A stretch of 63,145 nucleotides of DNA from Anaerolineales bacterium (GTDB lineage: Bacteria; Chloroflexota; Anaerolineae; Anaerolineales; Villigracilaceae), in the NCBI GenBank assembly GCA_020060235.1, contig JAGVAO010000080.1, positions 1 through 63,145 of the forward strand, written 5' to 3'. The position numbers and the translations under genes are program-made. The notes below the pieces were generated by a model, which saw only the letters and a program-made list of their open reading frames with translations, did not search any database and was not told where the DNA came from. Of this stretch, positions 37,337 to 45,176 are shown in pieces (position 1 is the stretch's first letter; the number at the start of each line of letters is the position of its first letter).

Positions 37337-38443
37337 ATGCCTTACGCACACATTACCGGATGGGGGATGTCGGTTCCATCCAAGGTGCTGACAAACGATG
37401 ACATATCCAAAATGGTCGAAACCAACGACGAGTGGATTCGCGACCGCACTGGCATTCGCGAACGCCGCATCGCCGAAGAGCGCCAGTCCTCGGCCAGCCT
37501 CGGCGCGGAGGCGGCCATCGAAGCCCTCAAAATTGCCGACCTGCTGCCCACCGACCTTGACCTGATAATCTGCTCCACCTCGACCCCTGAGCACATCTTC
37601 CCTGCCACGGCCTGCATCATCCAGGACAAAATCGGGGCAAACAAGGCCGGGGCCTTTGACCTATCGGCGGCCTGTTCCGGCTTCATTTACGGCCTCAATA
37701 TGGGCGCGCAGGCCATCCGCTCCGGCTCGTCGAAAAACGTGCTCGTGATTGGCACCGAAACCCTCTCGCGCTTCGTCAATTGGAAAGACCGCAACACCTG
37801 CATCCTGTTTGGCGACGGAGCCGGGGCCTTTGTCTTGCAGGCCAGCGAGCAACCCGGCGGGACGTATGGCGCGGTCATGCACTCCGACGGTTCCGGCGGC
37901 GACCTGCTCTCCATCCCGGCTGGCGGCTCGCGCAATCCGATGAGCGAACTGACCCTGCGCACCGGCATGCACTTCATCCACATGGACGGCAAGGAAGTTT
38001 TCCGCTTTGCCACGCGGGTCATGGCCGGGGCCACCAACGAAGCCGTCGAAAAATCAGGCTGGACGCTCGACGCCCTCGACCTGATTGTGCCGCACCAGGC
38101 CAACCTGCGCATCATCGAAGCCGCCGCGCGCGGTCTGAAAATGCCAATGGACAAATTCATGGTCAACCTCGACCGCTACGGCAACACTTCCACCGCCTCC
38201 ATCCCGATAGCGACGGTCGAAGCTGTCCAGCAGGGCAAACTGCGCCCCGGCGACAAAGTCGTTTTCGTCGGCTTTGGCGCGGGGCTCACCTGGGGCGCGC
38301 TGGCCGCCGAGTGGACCGGGCCGCGCCAGGCCACCCGCCGCGTCGTCAAACCGGGCCTCTTCCCGTGGATTGCCCCCATCCGCTCCTTCCTGCGCCGCCT
38401 TGGCCGCCTCATCGAAGGCATCATCTTTGGCCGCAAGGCTTGA
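37337..38443 (+). CDS. fabH: 3-oxoacyl-ACP synthase III
   Basis: ITGWGMSVPSKVLTNDDISKMVETNDEWIRDRTGIRERRIA...DLSAACSGFIYGL. Confidence 0.96.
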   Translation: MPYAHITGWGMSVPSKVLTNDDISKMVETNDEWIRDRTGIRERRIAEERQSSASLGAEAAIEALKIADLLPTDLDLIICSTSTPEHIFPATACIIQDKIGANKAGAFDLSAACSGFIYGLNMGAQAIRSGSSKNVLVIGTETLSRFVNWKDRNTCILFGDGAGAFVLQASEQPGGTYGAVMHSDGSGGDLLSIPAGGSRNPMSELTLRTGMHFIHMDGKEVFRFATRVMAGATNEAVEKSGWTLDALDLIVPHQANLRIIEAAARGLKMPMDKFMVNLDRYGNTSTASIPIATVEAVQQGKLRPGDKVVFVGFGAGLTWGALAAEWTGPRQATRRVVKPGLFPWIAPIRSFLRRLGRLIEGIIFGRKA

Positions 38444-38497
38444 TAGACCGCCCCTGCGGCGGGTATAATCAGGGCACTATAGTTAAAGGAGCAAAAA

Positions 38498-38689
38498 ATG
38501 CGCGTATTCGGACTTGGCGTCCCTGAACTTCTCATCATCCTGGTTATCATCATCATCCTGTTCGGCCCCGGCCGCTTCGGGAAAATTCTCGGCGAACTCG
38601 GCGCCGGGCTGAAATCCTTCCGCGACAGCCTGACCGAGAAAAAAGACGAGCAGCTCACCGATGACCAGGGCAACATCGAGCCAAAGTAA
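38498..38689 (+). CDS. tatA: Twin-arginine translocase TatA/E family subunit
   Basis: GVPELLIILVIIIILFGPGRFGKILGELGAGLKSFRDSL. Confidence 0.95.
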   Translation: MRVFGLGVPELLIILVIIIILFGPGRFGKILGELGAGLKSFRDSLTEKKDEQLTDDQGNIEPK

Positions 38690-38740
38690 ACAGCCGTAGG
38701 ACAAGATAATCATCTTGTCCTACTCTTTTAAGGGATATTG

Positions 38741-39508
38741 ATGCATTTCCTCGACCCTGGCGACCCAAACAGCCCCGGCGTTCTGCTCCTGCACGGCCTT
38801 GGCGCGGACGGAACCTCCTGGGCCTTGCAACTGGATGCCCTTATCTCAGCCGGGTTGCGCCCGATAGCCCCCGACCTGCCCGGCTTCGGCCAATCGGCCT
38901 ACGACGGGCGCGGATGGAGTCTCCAGCGCATGGCCGCGCTTCTGGCGGAACTCGTTACCGGGCTGGATGCCGCGCCCGTGCACCTGGTTGGCCTTTCGAT
39001 GGGCGGCGTGGTTGCCCAGCAATTCGCGCTGGATTATCCTCAACACGTCCGCAGCCTGACTCTGGTCAGCACTTTCAGCGTTTTGCGCCCCAAAAACCTT
39101 TCGCAGTGGTTGTATTTCATCCAGCGATTCCTTGTCGTCCACACGCTTGGACTGGAACAACAGGCCAAACTGGTCGCCCGGCGCGTCTTCCCAAGCCCTG
39201 AACATGCCGAACTGCGCCGCATGGCCGAAAAACAAATTGCCAGCGCCGACCCGCGCGCCTACCGCGCCGCCATGCGCTGCCTCGGATTGTTCGACTCGCG
39301 CAAACGCCTGTCCGAAATCAGGATTCCCGCCCTCGTCGTCACTGGCGCGGATGATTCCACCGTCCCGCCCGAACGCCAAAACCTGCTGGCGCAATCCATC
39401 CCTAACGCTCTCCAGGTCGTCATCCCCAATGCCGGACACGCCGCCGCCATCGACCAGGCCGAAATTTTCAATCGTCATTTACTGGAATTTATCGGACAAT
39501 CCCCATGA
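38741..39508 (+). CDS. Alpha/beta hydrolase
   Basis: VLLLHGLGADGTSW...VHLVGLSMGGVVAQQFALDYPQ...GHAAAID. Confidence 0.92.
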   Translation: MHFLDPGDPNSPGVLLLHGLGADGTSWALQLDALISAGLRPIAPDLPGFGQSAYDGRGWSLQRMAALLAELVTGLDAAPVHLVGLSMGGVVAQQFALDYPQHVRSLTLVSTFSVLRPKNLSQWLYFIQRFLVVHTLGLEQQAKLVARRVFPSPEHAELRRMAEKQIASADPRAYRAAMRCLGLFDSRKRLSEIRIPALVVTGADDSTVPPERQNLLAQSIPNALQVVIPNAGHAAAIDQAEIFNRHLLEFIGQSP

Positions 39509-40014
39509 AAATCCTTGAAACCGAACGCCTGCTCCTGCGCCGCCTCGTCCCTGCTGACCTGGACGCGCTTTTTGCGCTCTACAGCGACCCCGTCGTGCGC
39601 CAGTACTTCCCCGAAGGCACGTTAACGCTCGAAGAAACCCGCGAAGAACTGGAATGGTTCCTGAACGGCCATCCGCGCCACCCCGAGCTGGGACTGTGGG
39701 CCACCATCCACAAAGAAAGCGGACAATTCATTGGCCGTTGCGGCCTGCTGCCCTGGACGATTGACGGACAGTTTGAAGTCGAAATTGCCTACATGCTGGC
39801 AAAGGAATACTGGGGGCAGGGCCTCGCCACCGAAGCCGCGCGCGGCATTGCCCGATATGCCCATGGACAACTCGGCATCACCCGCCTGATATGCCTGATA
39901 GACCACGACAATGCCGCATCTATTCGCGTAGCCACTAAATGCGGCATGGCTTTTGAAAAAGAAGGCTTCGACGATAAAGGGCCGTATGTGTTGTATTCGA
40001 TGGAAATGGCTTGA
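39505..40014 (+). CDS. GNAT family N-acetyltransferase (RimJ/RimL-like)
   Basis: ILETERLLLRRLVPADLDALFALYSDP...VEIAYMLAKEYWGQGLATEAARGI. Confidence 0.92.
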   Translation: MKILETERLLLRRLVPADLDALFALYSDPVVRQYFPEGTLTLEETREELEWFLNGHPRHPELGLWATIHKESGQFIGRCGLLPWTIDGQFEVEIAYMLAKEYWGQGLATEAARGIARYAHGQLGITRLICLIDHDNAASIRVATKCGMAFEKEGFDDKGPYVLYSMEMA

Positions 40015-40020
40015 CGGTTG

Positions 40021-40308
40021 TCACCTTGAAGGAGCCGAATTGGTTTCATCCGGTCGAACGATAAAACTATCAGACAAGGGCAGGAAGGCTTGCCAGCCGC
40101 CATCGTCAATGGCTCCCGCTACTCGAATATTCTGACCAATCTTGTCGTCCCAGAAAACTTCAATTTCAATCTGGTATTGGATTCCCGATTTGCCGTCAAC
40201 CTGGAACGTATGCGTGTTTCCCATGTTGGCTTGAAGTTCTTTATGGGAACATTGCCTGAATTGCTCGAGGGTCTTTTGCAAGAGACGGTTCGCTTCTTTT
40301 TTGTCCAT
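40021..40308 (-). CDS. Hypothetical protein
   Basis: 95-aa ORF MDKKEANRLLQKTLEQFRQCSHKELQANMG... Confidence 0.5.
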   Translation of the reverse strand: MDKKEANRLLQKTLEQFRQCSHKELQANMGNTHTFQVDGKSGIQYQIEIEVFWDDKIGQNIRVAGAIDDGGWQAFLPLSDSFIVRPDETNSAPSR

Positions 40309-40441
40309 TGCCTTATTCCCTTGAAAGGATTAATCGCTAATCTTGATAAACATAAATCAAATTTCCAGACGGGTCGCGAAACGATAGCCGGGGAGGTTCC
40401 AGGTTAACGCTATCCTCCTTGATTGGAAAAAATCAATACTT

Positions 40442-40804
40442 CTAAAAAACTCCGAGAGAGCGCAGCACAGTGATAAGAACGGCAATCAGAACACCAGCCG
40501 CTACAAAAACAATAATCCGGGCATGACCAGCCAGCCATGCGGCCAGGCCGACTTTATGCCCCAGGGATTCCAGTTTGGATTTGAGTTCCTCGACAGTCGG
40601 CTCGGTCAAAGCACTGCCATCGGGAAAGACAAGCGTTGGCACGCTTTCGTTGCCATTGTTGATGGCGCGGACGCGGGCGGCAGCAGCGCTATCCTGATGG
40701 ATGTCAATATATTCAAACTTGACCTTCGCTTGTGTCAGCAGCCCTTTGACCGGCCCGATGTTTGGGCAGGTTGGGTGACCGTAGACAATCACTGTGTCTG
40801 ACAT
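40442..40804 (-). CDS. Glutaredoxin-like protein with C-terminal TM helix
   Basis: TVIVYGHPTCPNIGPVKGLLTQAKVKFEYIDI...SVPTLVFPDGSALTEPT; C-terminal hydrophobic helix. Confidence 0.8.
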   Translation of the reverse strand: MSDTVIVYGHPTCPNIGPVKGLLTQAKVKFEYIDIHQDSAAAARVRAINNGNESVPTLVFPDGSALTEPTVEELKSKLESLGHKVGLAAWLAGHARIIVFVAAGVLIAVLITVLRSLGVF

Positions 40805-41317
40805 TTATTCCACTCCTTCCATGTCTGCGACCTTGATTGCAAGGTCAACTTCCCAGGCACTCTTACGCGGCTGAACGCGATAGTCTGTCAGGTAGGCCTC
40901 ATAGCGGCAGCCAAACGCATCCCCTTCTTCGTGATTCCAGCGCTCAATGTTGATATTGTTCTCCTTAATCCATCCGAGCAAGGCTTTGTTTCCGCGCAAT
41001 GCGTATCGTGAGTAGGTCAAACTTGCATAGCGCCCTTCTGGCAGGATATTCGGTTTCACGCGTTCATCGCCTTCAAGCGGCTGTCGGACGACGAACCCCA
41101 GTTCAATATCCATCATGCCGGCCATGTCAATGACATGATAGCGCAGAAAGTACGGGCCTTCATCGGCAACTCCATGAGTCTTTACCCAGGCGCGCAGTTC
41201 TTTCAGCAGCCTGTCAACGACTGCGAACATGCCCTTAAATGGCGTTTTCAGCCGAATCCCGATAGAATGCTGCTCACTACGAAAACTGATTTTTGGTTCT
41301 GTAATCATATTCACCAT
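40805..41317 (-). CDS. GyrI-like/AraC effector-binding domain protein
   Basis: Effector-binding-like fold pattern, LPEGRYASLTYSRYALRGNKALLGWIKENN; start codon uncertain. Confidence 0.65.
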   Translation of the reverse strand: MVNMITEPKISFRSEQHSIGIRLKTPFKGMFAVVDRLLKELRAWVKTHGVADEGPYFLRYHVIDMAGMMDIELGFVVRQPLEGDERVKPNILPEGRYASLTYSRYALRGNKALLGWIKENNINIERWNHEEGDAFGCRYEAYLTDYRVQPRKSAWEVDLAIKVADMEGVE

Positions 41318-41323
41318 TTTACA

Positions 41324-41369
41324 ATGAAAAAGGCCAGGCATCTTCTTCTCGATGCGAGGCCTTTTTCAT
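41324..41369 (-). terminator. Large hairpin terminator downstream of the kinase-like gene
   Basis: ATGAAAAAGGCC...GGCCTTTTTCAT with inner GCATC/GATGC. Confidence 0.75.
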
Positions 41370-41456
41370 TCACTTTTCGCCCATTCTTTGACACCGCTTT
41401 TATCGGCGGGCAAGTAACGTTTGGCGAGTGCCAGCTTTAGGGGAACGCATTGAAAT

Positions 41457-42455
41457 TTATAGTTGCGCAGCAAGAGACTCGAAGTCGAAATCAATATAAG
41501 GCACATCGTTCTCAATTCTGGATTTGCGTCCGTGCATAAAGCGCGCACACCACTCGTCATCAATATGGTTCACATCAAAATCTCGATGCAGGACAGCATA
41601 CAATTCGATTTCACGGATTTTTAGAAAATTGGGAATTTCTTTAAGCCACCTGGAATCAAGCGGGCAAGCCCGAACATATCCGCGAAGAAAGTGCGACATG
41701 AACTCATCCGTGAAGGCACGCCAATCTTCTGCGTCCTGCACAATATAAAATAGCACAACCGCAATGTCGTTGATGAACCAATTGTAGGCGCATTCGTCAA
41801 AGTCAAATAGCGTTATCTGACCTTTTCCATCCACAAAGAGATTACTCCCATGCGCATCTTGATGAGTCAGACCGTAGGATTCACGGTCTTTAGCAAGTGT
41901 GTTTACATGATTGCAGATGTCTTTATATTTCTTCTTCGCTATGGATTCAGACGCGGGTAAGTAGCGTTCTACAAATTCAAAAAGCTCATCGTCCCAGTCT
42001 GGTCGCTTCCAATCAACCTGATTGGGTTTGTAGTTTTTGGACAGCGTGTGTATCCGTCCGATCAGTTCACCATACGATTCGTAAAGTTCAGGGGCCCACA
42101 AATCCCACGGGGCTTGTCCCTGCGCTTTTACAAAAGCCGTAACCAGAAAAGCTCCACCCCGTTTATCTTCAATCACTTCCACGAGTTTTCCAGATTCAGA
42201 AAGAATTGCTCTGGCAACCGAAACACCACCTTCAGCCAGATAATTGATCCAATTTACTTCTCCGTGAACAAGAGGTTCACTGCGTCGAAGGCTGTGAGAA
42301 ATGCGCAGAATATAAGCCTGTGAACCGCGCTCAAACTCATAGATAAAGCTCTCAAATGCGTCCAGGGAATGTATCTGGTTTTCAATAATGCCATAACGCC
42401 GCATGGCTTCCTGTAAGATTGTTTCGTTGTAGCGGTCTTTGATTTGTTTATCCAT
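41457..42455 (-). CDS. Aminoglycoside phosphotransferase/RdoA-like kinase
   Basis: YGLTHQDAHGSNLFVDGKGQITLFDFDECAYNWFINDIAVVL catalytic loop and DFD. Confidence 0.88.
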   Translation of the reverse strand: MDKQIKDRYNETILQEAMRRYGIIENQIHSLDAFESFIYEFERGSQAYILRISHSLRRSEPLVHGEVNWINYLAEGGVSVARAILSESGKLVEVIEDKRGGAFLVTAFVKAQGQAPWDLWAPELYESYGELIGRIHTLSKNYKPNQVDWKRPDWDDELFEFVERYLPASESIAKKKYKDICNHVNTLAKDRESYGLTHQDAHGSNLFVDGKGQITLFDFDECAYNWFINDIAVVLFYIVQDAEDWRAFTDEFMSHFLRGYVRACPLDSRWLKEIPNFLKIREIELYAVLHRDFDVNHIDDEWCARFMHGRKSRIENDVPYIDFDFESLAAQL

Positions 42456-42477
42456 GAATGAACTCTATTATCCTGTT

Positions 42478-42540
42478 GCCCAACTTCGGATTAGCCTGCC
42501 CCGCCCCATTTCCTTTTGAGCGGCAAAACGGGACGCCCCA
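42478..42540. repeat. Imperfect dispersed repeat, copy 1
   Basis: GCCCAAC-n37-GGCAAAACGG, similar to 43485-43540. Confidence 0.5.
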
Positions 42541-42620
42541 TTTTGCTCATTCATCATCCCTTGATACTGTTGTTAGTCGGTTGATGGTGGGGAGTATCTC
42601 TATATCCCGAAAGTTTATTA

Positions 42621-43439
42621 CTAGTCGGCATAAGGAGGCGTCCTTTCGATGATTTTCAATGAAACCACTTTTTGTTGTAACCAATTTTTGCTATAAACTA
42701 AATCACACCAAATTCCAACACCTTCCAAATCCCTTTGCCCTCCAATAAATAATTTAGCACTAAAGTTCAATATAATCCTGTAGGTTGAACCATCTTCCAT
42801 TTCAATAATTTCATCATCTCCATCACCTATTAAAATATATGCTTTATCATTATTAAATTTTGTAAGTGGAACAACAGAAACCTTGGCGAGAGAATTTTTT
42901 GCCGATTTATTAAGTACTCCTCCAGAGCCTTTCTCGAAGTGGTATCCTGAACCTATCAAAATTGAAATATTACCATCTCTCTTTTCGCGATTCTCCAACA
43001 ATTCCTTGCCCTTGTGCTTAATATTTTGTATCTTGGCATCCAGTAACAATATAAAATGATTTTTGGGTTTATTACTAATTAAACTTAATCCAACCCCATA
43101 TCCGCTTTCCCTGGGAAATTTATATTCTTTAATTTCAACATCCTGAAATGTGAACCTTACGGCCTCGCTTCTTATTTCAGAATATATCTTTGCGGGGAAG
43201 TAGATTAATCCTATTAGTAACCGTCCGGTTAATAATAGGCCGAGCCAATATAAAACTGGAACAAACTCAACCGGTTGACTTGAAAAATTGCCAATTCCGA
43301 TAAGAGCTAACAAGTTGATTATTAAGCCTCTGACAATGTTCACGGTTTCACCTCTAACCTCCTCAAAAGAGACCGCAAACCGAAACGACCTAACAACAAC
43401 CTTTCGCCAAAACAAAGTGATAATTTTTATTGTATCCAT
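42621..43439 (-). CDS. Hypothetical membrane protein
   Basis: 272-aa ORF with two TM segments near the N-terminus; AT-richer than its neighbours. Confidence 0.6.
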   Translation of the reverse strand: MDTIKIITLFWRKVVVRSFRFAVSFEEVRGETVNIVRGLIINLLALIGIGNFSSQPVEFVPVLYWLGLLLTGRLLIGLIYFPAKIYSEIRSEAVRFTFQDVEIKEYKFPRESGYGVGLSLISNKPKNHFILLLDAKIQNIKHKGKELLENREKRDGNISILIGSGYHFEKGSGGVLNKSAKNSLAKVSVVPLTKFNNDKAYILIGDGDDEIIEMEDGSTYRIILNFSAKLFIGGQRDLEGVGIWCDLVYSKNWLQQKVVSLKIIERTPPYAD

Positions 43440-43484
43440 ACTCCCATTTTACGCGGATTCCTGTAGTAGAGTTCATTGTCAGCC

Positions 43485-43540
43485 ACCTAACTACAAACTT
43501 AAACTGCTGCATCCTATCTCCCTTTGGGCGGCAAAACGGC
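43485..43540. repeat. Imperfect dispersed repeat, copy 2
   Basis: ACCTAAC-n38-GGCAAAACGG; CTTTGGGCGGCAAAACGG vs TTTTGAGCGGCAAAACGG in copy 1. Confidence 0.5.
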
Positions 43541-43581
43541 CTCAGCCTGTTTAATTTTAGCACAGTGCCAAGCCATCGCCC

Positions 43582-44058
43582 TTACTTCACAAACGGAACC
43601 CCCTCCGCCTTCAGCGCATCCAGCACCCGCTCATAATGATTGGAAATAATCTCCATCTGCCCGGCCTCGGCCAGCGTGAAGAAGCCGAAATCGGTCGTCT
43701 CGTTGCTCAGGCCCGGCTCGCCGCCGGTCACTTCGACCTCGAAACTCAGGGCCACAATGTGGGCTTTGTTGCCGTCCGGGTAAATCACCAGCCGGTTCGG
43801 GTCGCTGTAGACGCCCAAAAAGCGCGTCACCCGTCCGTGCAGGCCGGTTTCCTCCCATAACTCGCGCAGAACCGCCTCCTCCACGCTCTCGCCGGGGTCG
43901 ACCCGCCCGCCGGGCAGGCACCACATCCCGTTGTCCGTGCGCCGTGTCAGGAAGACCTTTTCGCGCCCCTCATCAAACAAAATGGCCGAGCAGCCAACGC
44001 GAACTTCGCCCTGGCTGCCCAGCCGGTCACCGTACAAAATTTGGGTTTTCATCCCCAA
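43582..44058 (-). CDS. NUDIX hydrolase
   Basis: Nudix box GGRVDPGESVEEAVLRELWEETGL. Confidence 0.95.
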   Translation of the reverse strand: MGMKTQILYGDRLGSQGEVRVGCSAILFDEGREKVFLTRRTDNGMWCLPGGRVDPGESVEEAVLRELWEETGLHGRVTRFLGVYSDPNRLVIYPDGNKAHIVALSFEVEVTGGEPGLSNETTDFGFFTLAEAGQMEIISNHYERVLDALKAEGVPFVK

Positions 44059-44061
44059 ATT

Positions 44062-44925
44062 CTAACGCACAAATGTGCCACTGCGCAAATCAACCAGCGC
44101 CTGGCGAATTTCCTCCTGCGTATTCATCACAAACGGCCCGTAAGGCGCAATCGGCTCACCGAACGGCGCGCCCGAAATCAGCATAAAGCGGATGTACTGA
44201 CCTTCGGCCGCCCTGACCTTGAGCGCATCGCCATCCGCGAACTTGACCATCCGAACAGCAGGAACAGACTCCCCTTCGCCCGCCTCGCCGTTTAAGAAGA
44301 CGCCTTCACCCTCGAAGACGTAAGCCAGCGTCGTGTGCCCGCGCGGAATATCAATCTCGAACTCGCGCCCGGCCTCCACGCGCACCTCCATATAGATGGG
44401 CTGGGCCGCAATTTCCGTCGCCGGGCCGCCGACCCCTTCGTACTCCCCGGCCACCACCCGCACCGATACCCCGTCCTTCTCGATGCTCGGAATCGTCGCA
44501 TCGCTGATTTCCTGGTAGCGCGGCTGCGACATCTTCAAGCGCGCCGGCAGGTTGACCCACAGTTGGAAGCCGTAAATGACGCCGTTCGGCCCGCGCCGGG
44601 GCATCTCCTCGTGCAAAATGCCGCGTCCGCTCGTCATCCACTGCACCGCGCCCGGCCCGATTTCGCCCGCGTTGCCCAGGCTGTCGCGGTGGCGCACCTG
44701 GCCCTCGAGCATATATGTCACCGTCTCGATGCCGCGATGTGGGTGGGTCGGGAAGCCGCGAATCGGCCCTTCGGTGGGGTCGTTGAATGCGAAATGGTCG
44801 AAAAGCAGGAAGGGGTCGAATAAATTGGAAACTTTCGGCCCAAAAGAGCGTTGCAGCAGCACGCCAGCGCCTTCAATCACATATTGCGGTTCGATAACCT
44901 GTTCGATTTTACGGTATTGTTTCAT
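44062..44925 (-). CDS. Pirin family protein
   Basis: FDPFLLFDHFAFNDPTEGPIRGFPTHPHRGIETVTYMLEGQVRHRDSLGN. Confidence 0.95.
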   Translation of the reverse strand: MKQYRKIEQVIEPQYVIEGAGVLLQRSFGPKVSNLFDPFLLFDHFAFNDPTEGPIRGFPTHPHRGIETVTYMLEGQVRHRDSLGNAGEIGPGAVQWMTSGRGILHEEMPRRGPNGVIYGFQLWVNLPARLKMSQPRYQEISDATIPSIEKDGVSVRVVAGEYEGVGGPATEIAAQPIYMEVRVEAGREFEIDIPRGHTTLAYVFEGEGVFLNGEAGEGESVPAVRMVKFADGDALKVRAAEGQYIRFMLISGAPFGEPIAPYGPFVMNTQEEIRQALVDLRSGTFVR

Positions 44926-44965
44926 GGCATATATCCTCAAATACGTTTACAAATGTTGGGTTTTG

Positions 44966-45072
44966 GTAGGGGCGACCCGTCAGGGTTGACACAAGTTGCA
45001 ATCTATCTAGGCGGGTCGCCCCTACGTCAGGGTCGTCGCAAGTCACAATCCATCCAGGCGCGTCGTCCCTAC
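44966..45072. repeat. GTAGGGGC palindrome with 47-nt diverged tandem duplication
   Basis: GTAGGGGCGACCCG (44966-44979)/CGGGTCGCCCCTAC (45012-45025); units 44979-45025 and 45026-45072. Confidence 0.85.
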
Positions 45073-45104
45073 GATTGAATTTGGACTTAACTTATCCCCA
45101 TTAT

Positions 45105-45142
45105 ACAGCCGGAATAGTTTGATGTCAAACTATTCCGGCTGT
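45105..45142. repeat. 18-bp near-palindrome downstream of the SEDS-PBP gene
   Basis: ACAGCCGGAATAGTTTGA/TCAAACTATTCCGGCTGT with 2-nt spacer. Confidence 0.85.
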
Positions 45143-45176
45143 TATTAACAATCTTCTTATCCCGGCGGGGCAGGGC

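Noticed and set aside
37780-38526. 248-aa ORF in another frame inside fabH
   Set aside because: Arg/Pro/His-rich frame-shadow of fabH with no domain signature.
41457-42455. Aminoglycoside resistance gene
   Set aside because: Fold is APH/RdoA-like, but nothing in the sequence specifies a drug substrate; left as generic kinase.
44966-45072. Possible CRISPR-like tandem repeat
   Set aside because: Only two diverged 47-nt units with no distinct spacers and no cas genes nearby.
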